From Takakia lepidozioides (Eukaryota; Streptophyta; Takakiopsida; Takakiales; Takakiaceae), in contig CM060732.1 of the NCBI GenBank assembly GCA_030704615.1, positions 75,809,053-75,869,052 of the forward strand: a stretch of DNA of 60,000 nucleotides, read 5' to 3'. How positions within the stretch are numbered: the first letter of the stretch is position 1; every line of letters starts with the position of its first letter. The notes under the pieces are model-generated. The model saw nothing but the letters and a program-made list of their open reading frames with translations. It did no database searches and was not told where the DNA came from. Below are positions 14,001 through 24,699 of the stretch, one piece after another. A program made the translations under genes and the position numbers.

Positions 14001-16145
14001 TCTATGTCCCTCACCCTTCAAGTTCTCGAGGACGACCAGGCGCAAGAACGGATGAAATTTTCTTCTTAGCTCCACCATCCTTACCGCGAGTTACAAATAC
14101 CTATGCCAATGTACAATGTCAGAATTGTTGGACAATGCAAACAGGTCACAAAGGCCCTCCTGAATATCTACTCGTGCAAACTTGCAACCAACTTCAAACG
14201 TAACCCATTTGTAAGCTAACCAGAGGTATATCCACCTGTAGGGACTCCTGGGCAGACTCACATATCAAGCCACGTACACACAACTTTACAAGAAAAATTT
14301 CAGCAGCACAGGGGCCTGTTGTGTGGATAACTGTTCTAAAGGTGAATCACGTACTGAGAACTGGTTGGCCAACACAGGGGCTTCCTCACAAACACCTGGG
14401 ATTAGTTGCCATCGTCGAAAGTCCCCTCTAAACCCTCGGCCAATGCTTCCTCCTCTGCACAATTGATCAAGCAATGCATAAATTCCTGCCAGCCACTAGG
14501 CCTGATTTGGCACACCTGCTTCACTCTTGTCTTCAAATTTGTGATTGAAACAACATTGCCCATCATTGCATGCAGACAGATTCAACAAAGTTTGTCCCAA
14601 ACAAGTATCCTAGGGCTGGCTCCTGAGCCCCTCTATACCAGATTTGTATTGATGAGTGAAAGTTACTCTCTCTCTTGGGTAACAAGCAAAAAGAAACAAC
14701 TAACACATCACTTGCAAGCACTGGTTCGGCAAAGTCATGAAGAGACAAAAACTCCTGGTTTAAGAGTTGTACTGACCCCATGCCACCAAGTGGTACCCCA
14801 TGGCAGGCCAAGGGCTTTTCTCCTCGATTGAATGGATCCATGGGAGGAGCCTACAAAAAAAGTGAGTCAGATTGGAATTTGTATTCGTAACTTCTTCAAG
14901 TACTTAAGATAAAACCAGCTTAACAACAGGACTTGACATTCAGCCTCCATGAGGATCTTTCCAGAAGCCGAGACTATAGCAACCAAATCCCAGACAAGCA
15001 CCAATGGCATAGTTAGAGACACTTACTCAGATGAAACCACAAAACACTAGGTCCAAAACAGCTGCAACTTGACTTTGCACTAAGAATGTGGCAAGACTTG
15101 CTGCATATTGGGATCTCTCCACTTCATACTCAAAGTGAGGCCCACTCGATTGACAATCTGTTGCTGATGCTGCGGAGATTCAAAAAGGAACAGAGGAGAA
15201 GATTTACCAGACCCTGTGAACGTTCTGCTTGAACATAAAACCACATACGCAATCCCAGACCAAGCTGCAAATGCGATAGGCACTCACAGTGAGAAGAGAT
15301 CCGAATTTGTCCACCACAAATTTTAGGCAGGATAAATCATCAATTTGCCTCTACAAACAAATTACACAAAGCATGATCACTGAAATTCTCACGCAGTCAG
15401 TGAGACAGGGTTGCATTGAGTGAGAATTGACTACCATTTTGAAGGCCTCCGTAAAGGTCACATTAAATTCTCTGAGAATATTAGCATGGCTATTGAGTTT
15501 GCGCCTCCATGCCTTCTCGGGGGGAGCACCAGGGTCATGGTCCAACTGTCAAAAACAAAGCAACGAGGTCGTAAGCAATGTATAAAGTGCCAAATGTGAA
15601 CAATTCAATACATACACTACAAGACTGTGTTCTTGAGCAGCTCCCCAACCCAGAGCCCTGCTGCCCAAATGTCTCTCATCATTCCCCTCTCCAGTTCAAA
15701 CCAGTTCACATGCATGATAATCCCGTTCTTGGGAGAGGGACAGAACTGTGCCCATGTATTAGTTCCTAGCTTTCTGATTTTTGCACTGCCTATTTCAAAA
15801 GCTGGATCAACCTGTTTCAGCTGTCTTGCACATGAAAGTGACAACACATGGTGTGTTCCAATGCACCTATGGCCCAAGGAAAATTAGAATGGAAATAGGG
15901 AGAAACTGGGTATGTTGATTTCATTCTCCCAGTCTGCAAAGTAAGAGGCCATCAGAAACTTGATATTTCCGGCAAAAAAATGGTCATTCGACTTCAAAGT
16001 TCATCAGTATAGCTACAGAAACAGCTTCAATTTGGAAGATTGTGAAGAATACCAGTGCCAGGGTCGGCTTGTGGACGTAGTCAGCAAGAGGCCATGATGG
16101 CCTCCGGCCGTGGAAAGTCTTTCCCGTAATCCCATTAGAAGACAT
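5025..16145 (-). CDS. Non-lysosomal glucosylceramidase (GBA2 family, GH116)
   Basis: Hydrolyses glucosylceramide to glucose and ceramide on cytosolic membrane faces. Exons, first to last: 16145-16053, 15545-15435, 15157-15098 (weakest), 14850-14777, 14454-14355, 14100-14015, 13870-13767, 13494-13391, 13222-13169, 12706-12651, 12309-12271, 11593-11446, 10016-9832, 9339-9272, 8726-8654, 8271-8210, 7781-6934, 6625-6257, 6014-5707, 5277-5025. All phases agree, giving about 1064 residues; Arabidopsis relatives have about 950. The N-terminal GH116 domain is marked by [25 protein letters not shown] and [13 protein letters not shown]. The catalytic domain has YLEGIEY (probable nucleophile Glu), DQTYDTW (probable acid/base Asp), [18 protein letters not shown] and [15 protein letters not shown]. 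The exon ending at 12271 has a GC donor. The 7781-6934 exon begins with about 135 weakly conserved, acidic residues, longer than usual. No signal peptide is seen. Introns near 10.2-11.2 kb hold LINE tails. The ATG at 16145 gives a normal plant N-terminus. Confidence 0.93.
10218..11180 (-). mobile_element. Tandem LINE tail fragments inside introns
   Basis: Four partial copies of one sequence lie head to tail, starting near 10218, 10392, 10733 and 11131 (spacings of roughly 174, 341 and 398 bp). Read on the minus strand, the best copy (11130 down to 10943) encodes [17 protein letters not shown], the C-x2-C...H-x4-C pattern of the zinc-binding domain that follows reverse transcriptase in plant LINEs. 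It continues into [13 protein letters not shown]-like and [10 protein letters not shown]-like segments. The array spans the intron between glucosylceramidase exons 11593-11446 and 10016-9832 and ends in GA-rich tracts. All copies are 5'-truncated and contain stops, so none can move itself. Related pieces occur at 31.0, 33.3 and 49.8 kb. Confidence 0.65.
11178..11202. repeat. (GA)n microsatellite in glucosylceramidase intron
   Basis: About twelve uninterrupted GA units follow directly on the last LINE-tail copy. A second, imperfect GA tract at 11420-11442 abuts the donor side of exon 11593-11446, so on the transcribed strand the intron begins with a CT-rich run. Confidence 0.85.
12269..12271 (-). 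other. GC donor splice site in glucosylceramidase gene
   Basis: On the minus strand the exon encoding GVRLHHR must end CATCATAG, and the intron starts GCATGC rather than GT. Joining to the acceptor at 11594/11593 restores the conserved run [18 protein letters not shown] in phase. No GT lies close enough to keep the conserved LHHR residues. GC-AG introns are a known minor class spliced by the major spliceosome. The call rests on protein conservation and phase, not on a transcript. Confidence 0.75.
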
Positions 16146-18538
16146 GATTTTCCTTTGGGAAGTAGACGTTCCTGCGACAACCTCTTTCAGATTATTCTGA
16201 CGATGATAACCCTCTGGAGCAGCAGCGCGTTGTGATCTCTTTGGTGCAAATTAGACTCCATTCAATGATACAAGTACATCTACAAATACAGTACCCTCAA
16301 TAGACAGGCACAGCCCCCCTAAGTCACGAAAGGCGGCAGCCATATCGCGCCCCTTCGTCGGTTCACACAGCTCTATGGTTCAATGCCAAAAAGCAACACT
16401 CAGAATAAGACAGTCTTGTCAAAGTCCTGAAAGCGTGCTCCAGGGATCTAAGCAGCTGTCAAGTGCCATAAGGGGTCATAAAGGGCTTATTCATGTATCT
16501 CTTCGATAAGTCAATGAATAATGTTAATAAACCGCTCCAACTGTTGCAAAGCTGAACTTAGGTTCTGCATTCTCATATCCGTCAGAAACATTCGTAATAA
16601 GTGCATGGAGTAGATTAAGCATTGGTATTCACCTTGATGCAGCAACAAAGCAGGTTATAGAGAAAGAAACCCTATGAGATCACGATCGTGATGATACATC
16701 ATGACACAAAACAACAGTTCTACATACCAACGCACAGGTCGCACTTACAATCTGCATTGCATATCTGCCGTGTAATTGGACGAGGACGCCGAATCAACAC
16801 AGAGATTTTCATGGAGAGTTTTATACCGAGTTGGCAATCCTGAGACGGGCAAGCTCGCGAAGTTCCCACACACAGAATCATGTCTGATTCATTCACAAAT
16901 CAATCATACAAATAAGTGGATCCCAACCAAATTCTCCAACCCCTTGCACAAATGAGAGTCATTGACCACAAAAGCTCAAATCAAGCTTTTGGCTCAGCAA
17001 AGACTCTCCTCACTCCCTATGCTTAGGGGAGAGAGAAAGGCACGGAGAGAGAGAGAGAGAGAGCGAGAAAGAGTGAGTAAAAAATCCTTCACCATCAATC
17101 CGTATCTCCGAAGCTTCTAAAAAACAGAAAAAGTTGTACAGTCCAGGGTCAAGTCATGCTCTCAAGCTCTGGGCCTGCCAAGGACGACTACAGCACCCTG
17201 CATTGATGGCGATGGCAGACTAAAAGTGCAGAGGAGGTCACCAGTTCTCCAGGACCTTGCCACTCCGAAGCTCCCCACCCGCTGCACCACAGCTCTACCA
17301 TACCCACCGGACAAACCGCACACGAACCGATGGACAAAAGTCTCCTCCCAAACTGGGATACTTTGTCCGGCGGACAACTGACCATTATGTTACCTATATC
17401 TACCACGTGTCGGAATACATCTCATCCAGGCAACCAAGATGGTCCACGTGTAATAGACAATAGTAATAAAACTGAGACTTCAGCCCTATTGGACCCTTTT
17501 GTTGGACGGTTAATATTTTTCATATTTTAATACATTTTTCAGAATCGGACAACCCAATGCCTTTTCGGATGATCTACTGTTTGAAATTGCATCCCGTCTT
17601 CATCCGGACTTTGGCCCACTGGTATGGGCTCCTTTGTCAACTCCTCTGCTGTGGTCGAGAGGTCTGGGGTCAATCCCCTGTGGTGTCGTTGACCAATGTG
17701 TTCGTGCAGTGGAATAACCTTCAGGGAAGTAATGTCCAATTTCTCACATTAAACTGTTTGGGGTTCAATTGAAGGCTTTTTGTGGAATATTTTGTTTCTA
17801 ATAAGGAAAATTTCAAAATCTATCATTAGATGAATCTGGAGCCATGGATCCCAGAAAATCCAACGGGTCGTTATCATGGCGAAAGTAGCGGGACGAAAAG
17901 TCAATCGCCAGAGTTTAGCCAATCGATGAATAAAATTCCTCATCCAGATTCATGGATGACGGTACACATCGCGAGGGAAACGATGCCCTACTGGGCACAT
18001 GCGGGTGCGGTTCCTGCGGCGCGGAAATGGAGGTACCCCCCTAATGCCGCGGAGCCGCCTACTTCGCCGCACACACCACTGACATGCTTTCATCGATACG
18101 AACCACGTTTCTCTACGTAAACTGATGCTCTATCAGGCTCTTTCCCCAGTGGACTTGTTCCTGCAACAGACTGCACATGAGGGGATCAGCCTGCATAGAG
18201 TATGGCAGCAGCTTGCAAGAATCTGTCTCGAAATGAGTGGGAGCATCCCCACAGAGTGACGAGGGAAAAAAGAAATGTTGGAAACAAACACATAAACAGA
18301 TGTGACATCTCGGCTGGATCTGCAGAAATGCTGCGCAACAAAAAATACGAAGGATGGCGCGCAGTGCCCACCCCATGCACTGACAACAGTCTCCATCTGC
18401 TATGGATAAACTTCTGCATTAACCAAGGCTTGAATAAGATTCCCTCTCCCATCCCTCCCAGATCCTGACTACTATTTTGGCTGCAGATGGGTTGATCATG
18501 TGGTAGAGGAAGACTAGTGAATGAAGATAAGTGCAAGA
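16146..18538. other. 5' flank of glucosylceramidase gene and 3' flank of ClpP5 gene
   Basis: No coding exon is supported. The left part is 5' UTR and promoter of the glucosylceramidase gene (transcribed leftwards). A GA-rich tract at 17045-17064 appears as a CT-rich tract on its sense strand, a composition common in plant 5' leaders. The stretch 17560-17770 has a weak B-box-like string but not enough for a tRNA or SINE call. The right edge holds the 3' UTR of ClpP5. Confidence 0.45.
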
Positions 18539-21500
18539 TCAAGCAGCCACAGGGGCAGGAAGGGGCTGAAGGGCTTTAAGGGGATTAGAGATCACAGCAT
18601 CGATGAGGCCGTACTCCTTCGCCTCCTTAGCACTCATAAAGAAATCCCGGTCCGTGTCCTGAACAATCTTCTCCAATGGCTGTCCCGTATGGTACGCCAA
18701 GTACCCATTCAAGTTTGCCTTGTGGTGCAAGATCTCGTTTGCCTACATCCCCATCACCAAACTTGCATCAAACACACCAGCTATTCTGCTTCCTCCCTTT
18801 ACTGAAGAGATCTGCTCTTTTCCAATAAATTTTTGATGACTAGCCTTTATGGTGAAGTTAGAAGGCCAGCTCCCGAAGGACTGATGAGAACAGAACAATT
18901 GATTTTCGCCACTGGGCTTAAGAACGGTCTGACACCAATTATGGCACAATGCCTTACATGGTGAAGAGAAGTACCTGAATCTCAATGTCGGTCTGCTGAC
19001 CTTGGGCACCTCCAAGTGGCTGATGGATCATGATGCGTGAATTCGGGAGACTGTACCGCTTGCCTGGGCCACCCTCATAACAATATGCATGGCACATAAG
19101 CTACCAACAAACGAGTTGTGGAGCAGGATATCCAAACTCATTCATGGGCGAATGACGGGGAAACAACAAGGTCTGCAATTATTGAAGTGAGAATGCTGGC
19201 ACGGTCGGGCCTCAATATGCACCTACCACCAGCCTTGTTTGATGATAATTTCATTGTACCTTCCAGAGTCTGAGGGTTGCACAAGCACCCTACCAAGATA
19301 CACTCTGCCAGCCATTTTTGCGACAACTCTCCCCATACCCCTCTTCTGTTTGCCCCTTCAAGTGTAAATGCACCCCCATGCGAATTTCTCAAACACACTC
19401 AATAACATGGCCAGCTCAGAAAACGAGTCCCTTACATACCTTTTGTGCCACCACTAAGAAGGAAAGCACCCATACTGCATACACAGAATAAAGCAGGTCA
19501 GACATCTCTCCACGACTACTATGCTTTCATGATCCAAACTGGTTTGAAAACAAGTCTCCCACTGCCTAGTTTTATTTATTGAAAATACACACATTCTCAC
19601 AAACAGCAGGGATACAGATCTTTCTGCTAGAAATGCTACATACAAGTTCATAGATGGATACAGACACAGAACATGCAAGGCCAGGTGCATACCTGGCAGC
19701 CAGCCCAACGCATACAGTACTAACATCAGGACGAATATGCCTCATTGTATCAAATATGGCCATCCCTATCACATGTCATCAAAAGAACATCAGCTATATG
19801 CTCCTAACATGTCACTCAAGACCTCCAATCAATGACAAAAAACTGGCACCGTGAGAGAACCTCCTGCAAATACCATATCACTCAAAACTTATGAATGCTG
19901 AAGGAATAATGAAAGATGTAAGATGTGAATTGACAACTCTCCCATTCTCATATTGAAGAATTGACTTCATGGAACTGAGCAATGCCTTCAAGTGCATCTC
20001 AGCAAGTAGTTGGACAGCAAAGAGGAGTTGGCTGCTCCATCATGTGAGGAGAGCTCATGGTCACACAACAGTATACAGTGACCACGCATGACACTGCAAT
20101 CCTTCCTGTTCCATCATGCAAGGGTAGCTGATGGTAACATAATACTCTACACCAACTATGTGTGATATTGAATCCTTCTTAGAACAAGGAACACTTGCTA
20201 TCTCAAGGATTGACACTGGAAAAAAGGTGGCAGCATACCCGCAGTGACTGAACCTCCAGGTGAGTTGACGTACATGATGATGTCCTGCATGGCATTGAGC
20301 CAAACCCACTCAGATCCAGCCCTCACATCTGGATTGGCAATTGAGACTGGACGTAAAAAGAATTAGATGCATCACTGAAATTTAGCTCCGAGTTATTGAT
20401 ATTGCTGGCTTCGGTGAGTGCAACAAATTTTGACTTGTCTTCAGCCCCAGCATTCGTGGAGTTAAACTCTTGGAAAGAAACCTTAATTACACATGCAATC
20501 CTCTCTAATGTGTGTATAAACAAGCAAGGGTAAAATGTGTAAAACACACCCTGTTGGGATCAGCAGCATCCAGATAGAGCAACTGCGCCACAATCAAGTT
20601 GGCCATGTCATCGTCCACAGCGCCCCCACACCGAATGATTCGCTGTTGCTCCCCAGACCCACCCTCAGTCAATACAGCTCTAAACAGATCACTAAGGCCA
20701 ACTGACGTACATCCTCATGAGCAATCAACAATCCATCAGTTACCACAATCTGAAGAGGAAATGATGTGCCCATCTCAGAATCACACCACTGTAAATATTT
20801 GCCAAAGGACCTCAATCCCTCAAATCTGTTTGGCAAACATAACTCCAGTGCACCTACCTAGGAACTATGCATTGCCTGTTTGATCCTCCAACTTTTGTTC
20901 CCACAGTTGTAGAAACTATTATAATTTTATATCACCTGATCCCTTGCTTCACATAACAATCTTCCATACTCCAAGAATGATTTAGAGGAAAGTCATGAAA
21001 GGACGCCATGTGGCCGAGGAGATCAGTTCATGATGCAAGGGCATCCTGAAGCTCGGAATAAGAGCACCGATCATATGGTGCGTTCACTAATACAAAAAAG
21101 CGAAGCTGAGCTTACTTGTTGAAAAAGCTGAGTGATCACGCTTTGGAATCGCTCAGCCAACATGGGTGATGGGCCCTGCCCTCCCTGAGCAATTGGCCCC
21201 TCATAAGCATAAGCTGAGGTGGGTAACTCCAGATCACTCCTGCTTCCCCATCAATGGTTGTTCTCAGATAGTCATCCTGAGAGCACAAACGACTAGTCAC
21301 CTACTCCTGATCTGCATACTTCAAATCAGCTTGGCTGGCTTCTACAGAAGCTATAGAAACCTAAGCTTCTACAGGATGGTAAGAGCCTAGTGAACTCCCC
21401 TAATGTCTCACATACATACTTGCACTCGAGCACTAAGATTTTGATGCCCCTGCTTGAAAGCTGAGTATGCTGCTCAGCAACGAGACTTCAATTCCAAAAT

Positions 21501-22161
21501 ATTGCAAATGAGAATGATATACACCTCATGGACCAGACTTGGTGACTGTCACTGGATGAAGGAGTCCAGAATCCTTCAGAAGTCAAGCTTGCTGATGGTT
21601 TGTAAGCGACACATTTCGTCCTGCACGTGGAAATCTCACAAACACCAAACGTCCTGTTAGGCATCCGAACTGCAGGTTGCATTGCCAGCTCTTCTGGAGA
21701 TACCCAGTAAAAATTCAAACCTACTCTGACTTACACAGCAAGCCCTAGTCTGATAATCAGAAACTAAGATAGTCCAGCTGTTTTGGAAAACTATGATATA
21801 AAATTACAAAAAAGCTTCCTCTGCGGGGCGCAGCAGAATTCTATGACTAACCTTGTGACTGTTTTTTTCGTTACCCAGATGTGAGCCACAAGCCCGCGAA
21901 ATGCAACTCATCGTACCTCGTACATAAAAAAACAGACGTAAACCCCGAATGGAGAGGGTTTAAGGAGCGCACGACCGAAGAGGCCGAGTAACAAAAAGAA
22001 CGTTTGAAAAAATGAGAAACCGCCCACAGGAAAGAGTGGAAGCACCTTGCAGATCTCAGAGGGAGAGGCAAGAAGGCGGTTCGTCGGAGCTGGTGCTGAA
22101 TTGAGCTGCAATTGACGGGACTAACCAGAACCAAAGGCTTCACAAGCAACGCATGCGCCAT
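18539..22161 (-). CDS. CLPP5: Plastid ATP-dependent Clp protease proteolytic subunit (ClpP5-type)
   Basis: Serine protease subunit of the stromal Clp core. Exons with agreeing phases: 21525 (3' end of the second exon), 21239-21116, 20642-20550, 20284-20239, 19765-19693, 19474-19440, 19063-18975, 18742-18539 (stop TGA). The protein reads through [77 protein letters not shown], then LAAS-MGAFLL with the catalytic Ser, [20 protein letters not shown] with the catalytic His, and [18 protein letters not shown] with the catalytic Asp. [16 protein letters not shown] and the tail NPLKALQPL match Arabidopsis ClpP5 as I remember it. The catalytic Ser codon is split by an intron (AG/T), and the next exon is only 35 nt. 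The first exon (ATG at 22161, [15 protein letters not shown], transit-peptide-like) is less certain: its donor and the acceptor of exon 2 are unresolved, so only 21525 downward is firm. Confidence 0.92.
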
Positions 22162-24699
22162 GGATTCCCGAGAGATGCCGAAGCTATCGATGCACAACAA
22201 CAGCAGGGCAGAAACACAGTCGGCCAGCAGAATCCATCGGCAAGTAAAGGCAGAAAGGAGAGCGTGTGGCAGACAAGGAAGCGTGTGTTACTATACGATA
22301 GCGACGATCCCATGTATGGGGAACATGGGAACGTAATGGATTTGATTCTGGATTGACGTACTATAACATTCATTCATCTAGATGAATGTCATTTCTCATC
22401 CACTAGGGTTAGGGCAAAGGGGCTAGATAGGATATGGGAGCTTCGAGCCTGCCCTCTCATTGGCTGCGCGTCCTCGCGGCCACCCTGTGTTCGAATTCTC
22501 AGCGCGGCACCATCTCTGCTGGACTGTTGTGCGAGATGGCTTCGGACCTTGGCAGCTATGGCGTCGGCGCTGTGGAGCATTCTCGGAGGAAGCAGAGCAA
22601 TGGAAGCAGAGCAGCGTTTGAGTCTGTGGAGAAGAGATTGATGGGAAGAAGATTGATTGAAGGGAGAGAGATTGATGGGAATGGGAATTTGAGAAGGGAG
22701 AGAGATTGACGAGAACGGCAATGGGAAGGGGAGAAGCAAGCGGGTAGGAGAGGGGGTAGGAGTGGAGGAGGAGATGGATATGTGGAGGCGGAGGAGCAGA
22801 GTGAGAGGCAGGCACAGAAATAGAAAGAATGTAACTCCCCTTGTAGTGCAGAATTATGAGAGAGATGAGGTGGTGTAGGAGGAGCATTCACGGGTGTGTC
22901 TCGGAATGTTGGTTAGGCTATGAGAATTTTGCAAAAGGATGCACGCGGGTGCTGATTTTGGAGAAAGACTGGACCCGGGTGAGAGAGTTGAGGTACCAGG
23001 GTGCAGCAAGGGACAGCCCGGGGCAATGCCATTTAGTGGCTGGGCAGAGGCGTTTGTGGAGATGTGGGAAGCTTAGTAAAATTAAACACTGGCAATTGTG
23101 GACGGGAGCGGGGCAGGTCTGTCTATGGCCTGCCGAGCTGCACACACCCCGTTATTGAGGCTTTGGATGGCGGGGGAATTGCTGTGCAAGCAAGTCAGTC
23201 TTGAGGGGTGGACTGGATTCAAATGCAGGGGCCACAGGAGTTCCTCTCTCTGCAACGAAACTGTTGGATGTTGGGGGCTACAATTGGGCATCGGAGCGAT
23301 GGAGAAGGTCGGCGGCCTGGTACACGGCCCGAGCATTCATGAAGGCTTCAGGTCAGTGTTTAGCTGTCAGCATTAGTTCATTCTCCAATTCGGATTGAAA
23401 CTAACGGATCAGGAGACCCACTTGTGTGCGCCCATTATCAGACAGCTTTTCTTCCAGAATTGGGACAAAAACGATGTCGAATTCAGGCTTAAGATTGATC
23501 CTGCAGTCATAGCTCATGGGGCGTTTGCCAGGCGAATATAATGTCGTAGTGTCCCGCACATTCCGGACAGCTACGAGCTGCAGGAAAAGAGCGCAATTCT
23601 CTGGTCCATAGGTTGAGGTTGATCACCAGAAATTCAGGCCCCTCGATTGGAAGTCAGTAAGCTCGCATAGGAGCACTTAAGTTAGGTCCCCTTGCAACCA
23701 TGGCCTACATGTTAAGCCTTTTGGGAGGCATTGTTGAAGGTCATATGGGTCTCTAGTTTCTACCTACTTCCTGTGCTCAGGAGTTTCCTGTATAATCTAG
23801 AAAGGACCATTTTGGTCCACTTTCTCCATGGACAATCCGACATCAGTTTACACATCTAGCTGCAGCAAACAGTGCTGATGACCCCTAGGCATTGGTTACG
23901 ATGGTTGAGTACAGCATTGGGCTTTTCACCAGAGGGAGAATCATTTGTTCTTTCTAAGCAGAATTTCAAGTGTACCGGTAGTGATTTTCACTGGATAGAG
24001 CATGATTGCATGCTTGTCAAGTGGCTTGGACATATGACTATGGACCAGAGAAGCTCGGGTTTTTCAGAATATGCAGACACATATATGGAGTGATTGAGAA
24101 TAGTTAGTGGTGCTAGTGGCTGTAATCAGTACCTACTTGTTTTGATATAGATACGCCCTAACCGAGCTGGGTCTAAAGGGGTTCTTTTTCTAAAGGTGCG
24201 GCTGCAGGCTGCCAGCATGGAAGGGGCTTTGTAAACGCCCAGCTATTTGGATTGCACATGTTGGACCAGCAGTGGTGGATGTATGCACTGACCCAAGGCG
24301 CCTTTTTGGTGGGAGCTCTATGGCTATGGCGGAGGGGTTACAGGGAGGGCCCGAAGATAAGGATGACCCTGTGCATGTCTCTGGTTCGTTCCTTTGAACT
24401 GGATAATGTGGTGGCTGTGGTGGACAAATAGCTGGCCACCTTGGATTTCTTGTGTCTCTCACTCTATATATCCTTTCCTCCAAAGTTAAGGTGCCCACCT
24501 TCCCAACAGAAGGCAGGTAGTCCTTCGGGGTGAAGAAACACTTGTAATTAACGCTCGCACCTCAGCAGTCGTCAACCTTTTTATTCAGTTGTTTCTCCTC
24601 CAAAGTCCTGTGTTTGTAGATTGGGTATTGCCTTTTAGGTATGAAACTAGTGATCAGAAGATTTATCGCCCGAGTTTCATTTCTTAAAAGGAGCTGGTG
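22162..24699. promoter_or_regulatory. Divergent intergenic region between ClpP5 and PPR genes
   Basis: This 2.5-kb stretch separates two divergently read genes and must hold both promoters and leaders. It contains an 18-bp perfect palindrome (22371-22388) about 210 bp upstream of the ClpP5 ATG, and an imperfect AG-rich minisatellite around 22625-22715 built on GATTGATGGGAA-like units. Long open frames on both strands of 22389-22891 reflect that low-complexity composition. An upstream exon of the PPR gene carrying its targeting peptide may lie here, since the annotated PPR start has no transit peptide, but I could not identify it. Between 22900 and 24690 I see no recognisable gene. Confidence 0.4.

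Noticed and set aside
17590-17720. tRNA-like or SINE sequence in the glucosylceramidase upstream region
   Set aside because: The B-box-like string has a mismatch, the A box is unconvincing, and no cloverleaf or tail is visible.
22423-22887. 154-codon minus-strand frame rich in Leu, Ser and Pro
   Set aside because: It arises from the AG-rich low-complexity region upstream of ClpP5; both strands give long frames there for compositional reasons.
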